A stretch of 64,000 nucleotides of DNA from Streptomyces sp. NBC_01317 (GCF_035961655.1 NZ_CP108393.1:496001-560000), one strand, 5' to 3'; counted from the stretch's first letter, positions 17,335 through 26,091 are shown. The notes: generated from the sequence alone by a model not told the origin. Made by a program: numbers and translations.

Positions 17335-17829
17335 TTACGGCCGTACGTCCCCACCCGGGCGGCGCGCCCCGGCGTCCAGCAACTTTCCGAGGAGGGAGGA
17401 CAGTTGGTCGCGCTCCGCGGCGGTGAGGCCGTCGAACGCCTCGTCCAGGAACGCGGGGGTCGCCTCCTCGGCCCGGGCGAGGAGCGCCCGGCCCGAGTCG
17501 GTGAGGGTGACGGCGTAGGCGCGCCGGTCGCCGGGGGCCGGTTCACGGCGTACGTGCCCGGCGCGCTCCAGGCTGTCGCAGATGCCGACCATCACGGAGC
17601 GGTCGATGCGCAGCTCCTCACCGAGGAGCCGCTGCGAGCTGGGGCCGACGGCCGCGAGCATCTTCAGCACCAGGTGCTGACCGACCCCGGTTCCCAGCTC
17701 GGCCGCGCGGGTGTCCGCGGCCCGCGCGACGGCCGCCGACGCCCGGCACAGCGCGATGTCGAGACGTTCCGCCGCGAGCTGCGGGAAGTAGGCCGCGCCG
17801 CGCCGGCTCGTGGGGATCCTGGCCGTCAT
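17335..17829 (-). CDS. MarR-family transcriptional regulator
   Basis: Winged-helix dimeric repressor of 164 residues. ATG 17829 is preceded by GGAGG at a 5-nt spacing. The helix-turn-helix lies around residues 60-95 (LLGEELRIDRSVMVGICDSL) and the wing is RREPAPGDRRAYAVTLT, both standard for MarR. It is divergent from the nitroreductase gene, and the 159-bp region between them contains two related inverted-repeat sites, so it probably represses both genes and responds to a phenolic or electrophilic ligand, as is usual in MarR/nitroreductase pairs. The ligand is not deducible. Confidence 0.92.
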   Translation of the reverse strand: MTARIPTSRRGAAYFPQLAAERLDIALCRASAAVARAADTRAAELGTGVGQHLVLKMLAAVGPSSQRLLGEELRIDRSVMVGICDSLERAGHVRREPAPGDRRAYAVTLTDSGRALLARAEEATPAFLDEAFDGLTAAERDQLSSLLGKLLDAGARRPGGDVRP

Positions 17830-17880
17830 GGGGCCTCCTTCGTCTCGCCACGACCGTACCAGAATCATCTTCGCCAAGAT

Positions 17881-17896
17881 TGTTTGACCGCAAACA
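17881..17896. promoter_or_regulatory. operator-like inverted repeat 1 (MarR site)
   Basis: TGTTTG-ACCG-CAAACA: 6-bp arms around ACCG, in the intergenic region between the MarR and nitroreductase genes. Its core TTTGACCGCAAA shares the pattern TnTGnCCGCAnA with a second site whose centre is exactly 40 bp away. Confidence 0.6.
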
Positions 17897-17922
17897 GAAG
17901 CTCATCGTACGCTCGCCAATAA

Positions 17923-17934
17923 TCTGTCCGCAGA
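17923..17934. promoter_or_regulatory. operator-like inverted repeat 2 (MarR site)
   Basis: TCTGTCCGCAGA, matching the TnTGnCCGCAnA pattern of site 1. It lies nearer the nitroreductase start. Two sites about four helical turns apart suit a MarR dimer binding the same face of the DNA to control both divergent promoters. Confidence 0.55.
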
Positions 17935-17988
17935 CTATCTGCGTATGCCCACCCGCCAGGAGAGCCCCATGACCCCGAGGACAGCACC

Positions 17989-18636
17989 GTGACCCTGCCC
18001 CTGACCCCGGACGAGCTGCTGTCCACGACCCGGGCGGTACGCAAACGCCTCGACCTGACCCGCCCTGTCCCCCGCGCCCTGATCGAGGAGTGCGTGGACC
18101 TGGCCACGCAGGCGCCGACCGGGCGCAACCGGCAGCGCTGGCACTTCCTCGTCGTCACCGAGCCGGCCCTCAGGGGGGCGGTGGCCGACGTCTACCGCCG
18201 GGTGGTGACGACCGGGGGCGGTCAGGGACCCACCGAGCGGGACATGCGGCGCATGTACGCCCACCCGGGCTCCATGGAACGTATCTCCGACGGCTTCCGG
18301 CACCTGTACGAGAACATCGACCGCGTGCCCGCCTTTGTCATCCCCGCCGTCGAGGGGCGTACGGACGGGGCCTCCGCGCTCGATCAGTCCATGACCTGGG
18401 GGTCGATCCTGCCTGCGGTGTGGAGTTTCATGCTCGCCGCCCGCGCCCGCGGGCTGGGGACGGTGTGGACCACGGCCCAGGGCCCCCTCGAACGCGAGCT
18501 GGCCGGCGTCCTGGGTGTGCCGTACGACGAGGTCATGCTCGCCGCGTTCCTGCCGCTCGCCTTCACCGTCGGCACGGACTTCAGGCCCGCCCGCCGGATC
18601 CCTCGCGAGGAAGTCCTCCACTGGGAAGGGTGGTAG
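17989..18636 (+). CDS. nitroreductase family protein
   Basis: FMN-dependent NAD(P)H oxidoreductase of 215 residues from GTG 17989. The N-terminal TTRAVRKRLDLTRPVP contains the Arg-rich FMN-phosphate-binding segment, QAPTGRNRQRWHFLVV continues the flavin site, and GLGTVWTT with LAAFLPLAFTVGTDF belongs to the C-terminal flavin contacts. Homologues reduce nitroaromatics, quinones or flavins, and some aromatise or desaturate natural products. It is controlled presumably by the divergent MarR protein. It converges with the tRNA gene, with a strong terminator between them. Confidence 0.92.
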   Translation: MTLPLTPDELLSTTRAVRKRLDLTRPVPRALIEECVDLATQAPTGRNRQRWHFLVVTEPALRGAVADVYRRVVTTGGGQGPTERDMRRMYAHPGSMERISDGFRHLYENIDRVPAFVIPAVEGRTDGASALDQSMTWGSILPAVWSFMLAARARGLGTVWTTAQGPLERELAGVLGVPYDEVMLAAFLPLAFTVGTDFRPARRIPREEVLHWEGW

Positions 18637-18689
18637 CGGGAAGGGGCGCAGCCCGGGCTCGGCGTCCGCGTCCCCCACTCCGGACAGCG

Positions 18690-18726
18690 GAAAGCCCCGG
18701 ACTCGGAGAACGAGTCCGGGGCTTTC
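18690..18726. terminator. 16-bp perfect stem, 5-nt loop terminator
   Basis: The arms gaaagccccggactcg (18690-18705) and cgagtccggggctttc (18711-18726) pair perfectly around gagaa. It starts 3 nt past the encoded CCA of the tRNA on the minus strand and about 53 bp beyond the nitroreductase stop on the plus strand, so it can end both transcripts. Confidence 0.85.
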
Positions 18727-18729
18727 CCA

Positions 18730-18802
18730 TGGAGCGCTGGGCAGGCCTTGCACCTGCATTTCCCCGCAGGAAGCGGGGCGTCTTTCCTTGGACCACCAAC
18801 GC
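18730..18802 (-). tRNA. unusual glycine-type tRNA, anticodon UCC, noncanonical T-loop
   Basis: The minus strand folds into a full 73-nt cloverleaf. Acceptor stem: GCGTTGG with CCAGCGC (7 pairs, one G-T), then discriminator T and an encoded CCA. T8 and G9 are followed by a 3-bp D-stem (GTC/GAC) with loop CAAGGAAA holding A14 and the G18-G19 pair. Anticodon arm: CCCCG/CGGGG with loop CTTCCTG, anticodon TCC. Variable loop: AAAT. T-arm: GCAGG/CCTGC with loop TGCAAGG. Glycine identity elements are present: G1-C72, C2-G71, G3-C70, C35, C36 and U73. Departures from elongator tRNAs: G at position 55 instead of U, U at 37 instead of a purine, and C32/G38 able to pair. A terminator follows. It is either a nonstandard glycyl-tRNA or a tRNA-derived RNA; it is not a usual proteinogenic tRNA-Gly. 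Confidence 0.75.
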
Positions 18803-18984
18803 GAGGCCCTGCCACCGGATTTCCGGCCGCGAGCACATGATCAATATTAGCGTACGAATCGAGTGCGCCGTGCCACGGCCGCACGGGCCGCTGGATACAG
18901 AACGGCGGACACGGGACACCGAGAAGGCCCGCCACCGGCGGTTCCGGAGTTGATGGCGGGACGTCGAAGCAGCACCCTGGGCGT

Positions 18985-21324
18985 ATGGACCATGCCGGCG
19001 CCGCTGCGATCATCGATCCCCAGGGCACCTTGACCGGGTGGAGCGAGGGAGCGCGGCTGCTCACGGGCCACACCGCCGAGGAGGCCGTGGGACGCCCCGC
19101 CCGGGAACTGCTCGCCGAGGACGCCCCGGCCGCCGCGGTGGCCGCGCTGGCCGGCCAGGTCGTGCTCCGCCACCGGGACGGTCACCCTCTGCGGCTGGCC
19201 CTCACCGCGTCCCCCGTGACGGACGCCGCCGGGGAGCCGCTGGGATACCTTGTCGGGGCCACGCCGACCGGCGCCCCCGAGTCCTCGCCGGCCGCGCGCG
19301 CCTTCCAGCAGGCTTCGGTCGCGATGTGTGTGTTCGACATGGACCAGCGGTTCCTCCTGGCGAACGGCAAGGCCTGCGAGATGCTGGGCGTCCCCGAGAG
19401 CGAGGTGCTGGGGCGCCTCTCCTCGGACGCCGTGCCGGTCGACGGGGGCGGCAGGGCGCTGCGGGACAACCTCGTCAAGGTCACTCGTACCGGAGTCTCC
19501 CTCCGTTACGATGTCGACGCCCCCGCGCCGTCCGACGGCCTGGACCGCGCCTGGAGCATCGACTTGTGGCCGGTCCTGGACCCGGCCGGTGACGTGTCGG
19601 CGGTGGCCATGGTGGCGTTCGACCGCACCGAGCAGCGCGGACTGCGCCGTCGGCTGGCCCTGCTGAACGAGGCGGCGACCCGGATCGGCACCACCCTGGA
19701 CGTGGTCCGCACCGCCGAGGAGCTGACCGCGCTGGTGGTGCCCCGCTTCGCGGACTTCGCCAGCGTCGACCTGCTCGACTGGGTGCTGGGGCCGGGCGAA
19801 CCGTCGGCCCCGACGGCAGAAGGCGTCCCACTGCGCCGTGCCGCGTACACCTCCCGTCTGAAGGAGGCGCCCCCGCCGGGCCTCAAACTGGGTGCGACAA
19901 GCGTCCATCCGTCCTTCTCCCCGACGGCCAGGGCGCTCGCGGAGGGACGGGGGATGCTGGTGAACGCGGGGGATCCGGGCTTCGTACGGTGGATGGAGTA
20001 CAACAACCGGCGTCATCCGGCCGGGCGCGCCCTCCGCGACAGGATCCGCTCCCTCCTGGTCGTGCCCCTGCGGGCCCGTGGCACGACGCTGGGCGTCGCG
20101 ATCTTCTCCCGCCTCGCCCACCCGGACGCGTACACCGCCGACGACATGGACCTGGCGGAGGAGCTGGCGAGCCGGGCGGCGGTGTGTGTGGACAACGCCC
20201 GCCGCTACACCCGCGAGCGCTCGACCGCGCTGACCCTCCAGCAGAGCCTGCTCCCCAAGGCCTCCGGCGGTCAGGCGGCGGTCACGGTCGCGCACCGCTA
20301 TCTCCCCTCCCGGTCGGCGGCCGGCATCGGCGGCGACTGGTTCGACGTCATCCCGCTCTCCGGCAGCCGCGTCGCCCTCGTCGTCGGTGACGTCGTGGGC
20401 CACGGCATCCAGTCCTCGGCCACCATGGGACGCCTGCGCACCGCCGTACGGACCCTCGCGGACGTCGATCTGCCGCCGGACGAACTGCTCACCCACCTCG
20501 ACGACCTCGTCACCCACCTGGCCGCCGACGAACACAGCGCCGAGATCGCCGAACTCGGCGCGACGTGCCTGTACGCCGTCTACGACCCCGTCGCCCGCCG
20601 TCTGACCCTGGCCTCGGCCGGGCATCCACCACCCGTTCTCGTACGGCCCGGCCGCGCCGGCCGCCTCGTCCAGGTCGCGACGGGGCCGCCCCTCGGCATC
20701 GGCGGCCTGCCCTTCGAGTCGACCGAGCTCCTCCTCCCCGAGGACTCGGTCCTCGCCCTGTACACGAACGGGCTCATCGAGGGCCCCGACCGTGACCTCG
20801 ACGACGCGACCGCCCAGCTGAGCGCGGCGCTGTCGGCCCCCGCCGCCGACCTCGACACCCTCTGCGACACGGTCCTGCGCGAGGTCCTGCCCGAGCAGCC
20901 CGGCGACGACGTGGTCCTGCTCCTCGCCAGGACCCAGGTACTCGGCACCGAACGGGTCGCCACCTGGGAGATCCCCGCCGACCCCGCCAGCGTGGCCACC
21001 GCCCGCCAGGCCGCGACGGACCAGCTGGCCGCGTGGGACCTGACGGCGGTCTCCTTCATCACCGAACTGGTCGTCAGCGAACTGGTCACCAACGCCATCC
21101 GCTACGGCGACCCCCCCATCCGGCTCCGCCTCATCCGGGACCACGCCCTCATCTGCGAGGTGTCCGACGCCAGTTCCACCTCGCCCCACCTGCGGCGCGC
21201 CCACGCCTACGACGAGGGTGGGCGCGGGCTGCTGCTCGTCGCGCAGCTGACGCGGCGCTGGGGCAGCCGGCAGACGGGTGGCGGCAAGACCATCTGGGCG
21301 GAGCAGACCCTGCCGCCCGACTGA
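18985..21324 (+). CDS. PAS-PAS-GAF-SpoIIE phosphatase fused to RsbW-like kinase domain
   Basis: Cytoplasmic regulatory protein of 779 residues. Domains: PAS (about 5-95), PAS (about 105-215, starting ARAFQQASVAMCVFDMDQRF), GAF (about 230-405, LLVVPLRARGTTLGVAIFSR), SpoIIE/PP2C phosphatase (about 425-650; GGDWFDV near 449, GDVVGHG near 469, YTNGLIEG, GDDVVLLL) and a C-terminal HATPase_c_2 anti-sigma-kinase-like domain (about 660-779; N-box ELVVSELVTNAIRYG and EGGRGLLLVAQL). The fusion puts the two opposing activities of a partner-switch system, phosphatase and kinase, in one chain. No anti-anti-sigma or sigma gene adjoins it. It lies downstream of and divergent from the tRNA gene. Confidence 0.93.
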   Translation: MDHAGAAAIIDPQGTLTGWSEGARLLTGHTAEEAVGRPARELLAEDAPAAAVAALAGQVVLRHRDGHPLRLALTASPVTDAAGEPLGYLVGATPTGAPESSPAARAFQQASVAMCVFDMDQRFLLANGKACEMLGVPESEVLGRLSSDAVPVDGGGRALRDNLVKVTRTGVSLRYDVDAPAPSDGLDRAWSIDLWPVLDPAGDVSAVAMVAFDRTEQRGLRRRLALLNEAATRIGTTLDVVRTAEELTALVVPRFADFASVDLLDWVLGPGEPSAPTAEGVPLRRAAYTSRLKEAPPPGLKLGATSVHPSFSPTARALAEGRGMLVNAGDPGFVRWMEYNNRRHPAGRALRDRIRSLLVVPLRARGTTLGVAIFSRLAHPDAYTADDMDLAEELASRAAVCVDNARRYTRERSTALTLQQSLLPKASGGQAAVTVAHRYLPSRSAAGIGGDWFDVIPLSGSRVALVVGDVVGHGIQSSATMGRLRTAVRTLADVDLPPDELLTHLDDLVTHLAADEHSAEIAELGATCLYAVYDPVARRLTLASAGHPPPVLVRPGRAGRLVQVATGPPLGIGGLPFESTELLLPEDSVLALYTNGLIEGPDRDLDDATAQLSAALSAPAADLDTLCDTVLREVLPEQPGDDVVLLLARTQVLGTERVATWEIPADPASVATARQAATDQLAAWDLTAVSFITELVVSELVTNAIRYGDPPIRLRLIRDHALICEVSDASSTSPHLRRAHAYDEGGRGLLLVAQLTRRWGSRQTGGGKTIWAEQTLPPD

Positions 21325-21377
21325 CCGGGTCACCCACCCGTCCGCCGGACGGCCTCACGCCACCGCTCTCAGGACCG

Positions 21378-22400
21378 TCAGCGGCCGAGCGGTTGCGTCG
21401 AGCCGCGTACCACCAGTTCCGGCTGGAGCACCACGGACCGGTGTGTGTGGTGCTCCCGGTCCGGTTCGGTCTCGTCCAGCAGCATCTCCGCCGCCGTACG
21501 GCCCATCCGCTCGGCCGGCTGCCGTACGGAGGTGAGCGGGACCACGGCCGCCGCCGCGAACTCGATGTCGTCGTATCCCACGATCGAGATGTCACCGGGG
21601 ACGTTCACACCGGCCCCGTACATCGCCTGGAGCACCCCCAGCGCCAGCAGGTCGTTGGCGCAGAACACGGCGGTCTGCCGCACGGCGAGCCCCAGCAGCC
21701 GCGCCCCCGCGTCGATCCCCGACGCCACGTCGAGCCGGGCCGTCTCCAGATGGCCCAGGGCGTCGTCGGGGAGGCCCGCCTCGCGCAGGGCGGCCAGGGC
21801 GCCGGTGCGGCGGTCCCGGCACTGCGGGAGGTCCATGGGTCCGCTGACGTACGTCACCGAGCGGTGTCCCGCCGCCAGCAGGTGGCGGACGGCGAGCGCC
21901 CCGCCGGTCACGTCGTCGACCGAGACGGAACAGCCGTCCGCCGTGGGCACGGCACGGTCGACGTGCACGAAGGGGATGTTCTGGCGGGCGAACTCACGCA
22001 CGTTGCGCCCGGTGGCGTCGGCCGGTGTCAACAGCACCCCGCGCACCCGCTGCTCGGCGAAGAGCGACAGGTACTCCGCCTCCTCGGAGGCGCTGCCCGC
22101 GCTGTTGCAGAGCATCACCCCGAGCCCCGCCTCGCGCGCGGCGCGCTCCGCGCCCCTGGCCATGGCGACGAAGAAGGGGTTGGTCATGTCGAGCACCAGA
22201 ATCGCCAGTATCCGGCTGGTGCCGACCCTGAGCTGCCGGGCGGACTCGCTGCGGACGAAGCCGAGTTCGTCGATGACGGCCCGTACCCGTACACGCGTCG
22301 GCTCCGACACCTTCTCGGGGCGGTTGAGGACGTTCGACACCGTACCGACCGAGACTCCGGCCCGCCGGGCCACGTCCTTGATACCTACGGTCTGGGCCAC
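21378..22400 (-). CDS. LacI-family regulator of the rhamnose locus
   Basis: DNA-binding repressor of 340 residues. The N-terminal helix-turn-helix is IKDVARRAGVSVGTVSNVLN, followed by the hinge and a periplasmic-binding-protein-like ligand domain (about 65-335; VGYDDIEFAAAAVVPLTSV). It is the last gene of the leftward rhaI-rhaD-rhaB run, 48 bp after rhaB. The inferred role is repression of both rhamnose arms through the TGAA(A/T)-N2-TTTCA sites at 27288 and 27455, with L-rhamnose or a catabolite as inducer. The operator assignment is inference based on its LacI-like form and position. Confidence 0.9.
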   Translation of the reverse strand: MAQTVGIKDVARRAGVSVGTVSNVLNRPEKVSEPTRVRVRAVIDELGFVRSESARQLRVGTSRILAILVLDMTNPFFVAMARGAERAAREAGLGVMLCNSAGSASEEAEYLSLFAEQRVRGVLLTPADATGRNVREFARQNIPFVHVDRAVPTADGCSVSVDDVTGGALAVRHLLAAGHRSVTYVSGPMDLPQCRDRRTGALAALREAGLPDDALGHLETARLDVASGIDAGARLLGLAVRQTAVFCANDLLALGVLQAMYGAGVNVPGDISIVGYDDIEFAAAAVVPLTSVRQPAERMGRTAAEMLLDETEPDREHHTHRSVVLQPELVVRGSTQPLGR

Positions 22401-22448
22401 GTGTCCTGTCCTGGGTGTCTCGTCGGAACCTCGGCGGGGCCTCGCATC

Positions 22449-23960
22449 CTATGTCGAGGGGATGTGCGGCGCCGTGGCGAGGAAGCGCCGTGCGGCGTGC
22501 TCCCAGTCCGCCCGGTCGCCGGACGGCTCGTACCGGCGCAGATCCAGGGTGCCGCGCAGCAGGGCGCGCAGGTCGGTGAGGTCGCCCCGTACGGCACCGG
22601 CGGCACGGGCCTGTACGAGTACGTTGCCGAGGGCGGCGGCCTCCGCCGGGCCCGCGACGACGGGCAGTCCGCAGGCGTCCGCGGTGAGTTGGCACAGCAG
22701 TGTGTTGTGCGCACCGCCGCCGACGAGGTGCGCCGTGTCCACCGTACGGCCCGAGAGCCGCTGGGCGTCGTCGAGGGCGCGCCGGTGGGCGTAGGCCAGG
22801 GAGTCGAGCACACAGCGGGTGGTCTCGGCCGGGGTCAGGGGCGCCGGCGCGCCCGCGCGGCGGCAGGCGTCGGCGATACGGCGGGGCATGTCACCGGGGG
22901 CGAGGAAGGCCGGGTCGCCGGCGTCCACGAGCGTGCGCAGGCCGGGCACGTCGGCCGCCTCGCCCAGGAGCCGGTCCAACCGTTGCGGCATTCCCCGCGC
23001 CTCCCACGTACGGAGACACTCCTGGAGCAGCCACAACCCCATGATGTTGCGGAGGTGGCGCACCGTACCGTCGACGCCCAACTCGTTGGTGAAGTTGGCC
23101 TGCCGGCTCTCCTCGGTGAGCACCGGGGCGCGCAGTTCCAGGCCCGCGAGCGACCAGGTGCCGGTGGCGAGATAGGCGAATCGTTCGCCGGACGCGGGGA
23201 CGGCGACGACGGCGGAGGCCGTGTCGTGCGAGCCGACGGCGGTCACCGGCACGGGCCCCGCCAGACCGGTCTCGGCCAGGACGTGGGGCAGCAACTCCCC
23301 GGCCGGGTCTCCGGGTTCGCGCAGGGGGGCGAAGAGCGTCAGGTCGATCCCGGCCGCGTCGGCGACCCGGCGGGACCAGTCCCGGGTGCGGGGGTCGACG
23401 AGCTGGGTGGTGGAGGCGTTGGTGAGTTCGGTGCCGGCCAGGCCGGTGAGCCAGTAGGCGATGAGGTCGGGGATCAGGAGCAGCCGGTGCGCGGCTTCGA
23501 GTGCGGAACTGCCACGGGCGGCGGTGAGTTGGTAGAGGGTGTTGAACGGCAGGTGTTGGAGGCCGGTGGCTCCGTACAGGTCACGGGGCGGGAGTACGGC
23601 CGCGAGCTTCGCCGCCTCACCTTCCGTACGGGAGTCGCGGTAGTGGACGGGATTGCCGAGCAGCGCGCCCGAAGCGTCGAGGAGCCCGTAGTCGACGGCC
23701 CACGAGTCGATGCCGACACTCGCGAGCGGGCCCGGTGTCCGCGCGCCGACGGACCGGAGCCCGTCCAGCACACCGCCGTACAGGGACAGGATGTCCCAGT
23801 GCAGTGTGTTCCCCGTCCGCACCGGGCGGTTGGGGAAGCGGTGGGTCTCCTGGAGGCGCAGGGTGCCCGCGCCGTGGTCGGAGACCTGGGCGGCCATGAC
23901 CCGGCCGCTGGAGGCGCCGAGGTCGACGGCCGCGAAGGTGGGCGGTTCGGGTACGGGCAC
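22449..23960 (-). CDS. rhaB: rhamnulokinase
   Basis: Phosphorylates L-rhamnulose to L-rhamnulose-1-phosphate with ATP. The 503 residues show the FGGY-kinase pattern with rhamnulokinase features: AAVDLGASSGRVMAA at the N-terminus (phosphate 1 loop), the HRFPNRPVR segment, DSWAVDYGLLD with the catalytic Asp, TAVGSHDTASAVVAVP and YLATGTWSLAGLE of the second domain, and VGGGAHNTLLCQL near the C-terminus. Length (about 480-500) is normal. It sits between the aldolase/dehydrogenase gene (21-bp gap) and the LacI gene. Confidence 0.95.
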   Translation of the reverse strand: MPVPEPPTFAAVDLGASSGRVMAAQVSDHGAGTLRLQETHRFPNRPVRTGNTLHWDILSLYGGVLDGLRSVGARTPGPLASVGIDSWAVDYGLLDASGALLGNPVHYRDSRTEGEAAKLAAVLPPRDLYGATGLQHLPFNTLYQLTAARGSSALEAAHRLLLIPDLIAYWLTGLAGTELTNASTTQLVDPRTRDWSRRVADAAGIDLTLFAPLREPGDPAGELLPHVLAETGLAGPVPVTAVGSHDTASAVVAVPASGERFAYLATGTWSLAGLELRAPVLTEESRQANFTNELGVDGTVRHLRNIMGLWLLQECLRTWEARGMPQRLDRLLGEAADVPGLRTLVDAGDPAFLAPGDMPRRIADACRRAGAPAPLTPAETTRCVLDSLAYAHRRALDDAQRLSGRTVDTAHLVGGGAHNTLLCQLTADACGLPVVAGPAEAAALGNVLVQARAAGAVRGDLTDLRALLRGTLDLRRYEPSGDRADWEHAARRFLATAPHIPST

Positions 23961-23981
23961 GGGCCGGCCTCTCCTGGTACG

Positions 23982-26033
23982 TCAGCGCAGGAAGGCCGCC
24001 GCGACCCCGGCGTCGACCGGGATGTGCAGCCCCGTGGTGTGGCTCAGGTCGCCGCCGGTCAGGGCGAAGACCGCGTTGGCCACGTGCTCGGGCAGGACTT
24101 CGCGTTTGAGCAGTGTGCGCTGGGCGTAGAACTCGCCGAGCTTGTCCTCCTCCACGCCGTAGACCGCGGCGCGTTGGGCGCCCCAGCCGCCCGCGAAGAT
24201 GCCGGAACCGCGCACGACCCCGTCGGGGTTGACGCCGTTGACGCGGATGCCAAGACCGCCCAGTTCGGCGGCGAGCAGCCGGACCTGGTGGGCCTGGTCG
24301 GCCTTGGTCGCGGAGTAGGCGATGTTGTTGGGTCCCGCGAACACCGCGTTCTTGGAGGTGATGTAGACGATGTCACCGCCGAGACCCTGGTCCGTCATCA
24401 TCCGCGCTGCCTCGCGGGAGACGAGGAAGGAGCCGCGGGCCATGACGGTGTGCTGGATGTCCCAGTCCCCGGCGGTGGTCTCCAGCAGTGGTTTGGAGAG
24501 GGAGATGCCGGCGTTGTTGACGACCAGGTCCACTCCGCCGAAGGCGAGCGCGGCGGCGGCGAAGGCCGCCTTGATCTGCTCCTCGTCGGTGACGTCGACC
24601 GTGACGGCGACGGCCTTGTCGGCGCCGCCCAACTCCTCCGCGACCGTGACGGCGCCCTCCGCGTCGATGTCGGCGACCACCACACAGGCCCCTTCCGCGA
24701 CCAGCCGGTGGGCGATGGCCCGGCCGATCCCCGACCCCGCGCCGGTGACCAGGGCGACCCGGGTGGCCAGCGGCTTCGGCGGGGGCATCCGGCGCAGCTT
24801 GGCCTCCTCCAACTCCCAGTATTCGATGCGGAACTTCTCGGACTCCTCGATGGGCGTGTACGAGGACACGGACTCGGCGCCGCGCATCACGTTGATGGCG
24901 TTGACGTAGAACTCCCCGGCGACCCGGGCGGTCTGCTTGTCCTTCCCGAAGGAGAACATGCCGACGCCGGGCACCAGGACGATCGCCGGGTCGGCGCCGC
25001 GCAGGGGCGGCGAGTCCGGGGTGGCGTGCCGTTCGTAGTACGCCCGGTACTCCTCGCGGTAGGCGGTGTGCAGGGTGGTCAGCCGCTCCTTGACCTGTTC
25101 CAGCGGTGTCGCGGCGGGGAGGTCGAGGACGAGCGGGCGGATCTTGGTCCGCAGGAAGTGGTCCGGGCAGGAGGTGCCCAGGGCCGCGAGCCGAGGGTGT
25201 CCGGCGCGGGCGAGGAATTCGAGGACGGTGTCCGTGGCCGTGTAGTGGGCGACCTGCGGCCGGTCGGTGGAGGCCAGTCCGCGCAGGTACGGGGCGAGTT
25301 CCGCCGCCCGCGCGCGCCGCGCCTCCTCATGCAGCGGCCCGTATCCCTCCTGTAGGGGTCCGAAGGGCTCGGGCGTGCCCTGCGCGTCGAGGAAGGCCTC
25401 GGCGGTACGGATGAGGTGGAGGGAGTTGTTCTCGCACTCCTCCGAGGTGTCGCCCCAGGCCGTGATGCCGTGGCCGCCGAGGATGCAGCCGATCGCCTGC
25501 GGGTTGGCCTCCTTGACCGCGGCGATGTCGAGGCCGAGCTGGAAGCCGGGGCGCCGCCAGGGGACCCAGACGACGGTGTCGCCGAAACACGCTGCGGTCA
25601 GCTTCTCGCCGTCGGCCGCGCAGGCGAGGGCGATCCCGGAGTCCGGGTGGAGGTGGTCCACGTGTGCGGCGCCGACCAGTCCGTGTATCGCGGTGTCGAT
25701 GGACGGGGCGGCCCCGCCCTTGCCGTACAGGCAGTGGTCGAAGGCGGCGACCATCTCGTCCTCGCGCTCCACCCCCGGGTAGGCGCCGGCCAGTTGGCGC
25801 AGGCGGTCGACCCGCAGCGCGGCGAGTCCCCCGGCGGTGAGGGTGCCCAGGTCGCCGCCGGACCCCTTGACCCACATCAGCTCGACGGCGTCGCCCGTCA
25901 CGGGATCGGGGGCGGAGCCCTTGGCCGAGGTGTTGCCGCCCGCGTAGTTGGTGTTCCTGGGGTCCGCACCGAGCCGGTGCGAGCGGGCGATCAACTCGGC
26001 TGCCACGGGGTGAAGTTGAGGCTGGTCGGTCAT
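23982..26033 (-). CDS. rhaD: bifunctional rhamnulose-1-phosphate aldolase / L-lactaldehyde dehydrogenase
   Basis: Fusion of 683 residues. The N-terminal class II aldolase domain (about 1-410) has GGNTSAKG and the zinc site HVDHLHPDSGIALAC plus a later His in CILGGHGITAWG; it cleaves L-rhamnulose-1-phosphate to DHAP and L-lactaldehyde. The C-terminal short-chain dehydrogenase domain (about 425-683) has VTGAGSGIGRA, NNAGIS and the YSATK catalytic pair, and should oxidise L-lactaldehyde to L-lactate. Of two adjacent ATGs (26036, 26033) the second is better placed behind GAGGG. The same fusion occurs in rhamnose loci of many actinobacteria and Bacillus. No separate mutarotase gene was found in the locus. 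Confidence 0.94.
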   Translation of the reverse strand: MTDQPQLHPVAAELIARSHRLGADPRNTNYAGGNTSAKGSAPDPVTGDAVELMWVKGSGGDLGTLTAGGLAALRVDRLRQLAGAYPGVEREDEMVAAFDHCLYGKGGAAPSIDTAIHGLVGAAHVDHLHPDSGIALACAADGEKLTAACFGDTVVWVPWRRPGFQLGLDIAAVKEANPQAIGCILGGHGITAWGDTSEECENNSLHLIRTAEAFLDAQGTPEPFGPLQEGYGPLHEEARRARAAELAPYLRGLASTDRPQVAHYTATDTVLEFLARAGHPRLAALGTSCPDHFLRTKIRPLVLDLPAATPLEQVKERLTTLHTAYREEYRAYYERHATPDSPPLRGADPAIVLVPGVGMFSFGKDKQTARVAGEFYVNAINVMRGAESVSSYTPIEESEKFRIEYWELEEAKLRRMPPPKPLATRVALVTGAGSGIGRAIAHRLVAEGACVVVADIDAEGAVTVAEELGGADKAVAVTVDVTDEEQIKAAFAAAALAFGGVDLVVNNAGISLSKPLLETTAGDWDIQHTVMARGSFLVSREAARMMTDQGLGGDIVYITSKNAVFAGPNNIAYSATKADQAHQVRLLAAELGGLGIRVNGVNPDGVVRGSGIFAGGWGAQRAAVYGVEEDKLGEFYAQRTLLKREVLPEHVANAVFALTGGDLSHTTGLHIPVDAGVAAAFLR

Positions 26034-26091
26034 CATGTCCCTCTGTGGGTGGGCCACTGCGGTGTACGGGGGTCGGGTGCGGCCGGGGTGG

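Noticed and set aside
21033..25355. A 1440-codon plus-strand open frame opposite the LacI-rhaB-rhaD genes
   Set aside because: It is antisense to three well-recognised genes, is Gly/Arg/Ala-rich with no family pattern, and arises from the strong third-position GC of the real strand.
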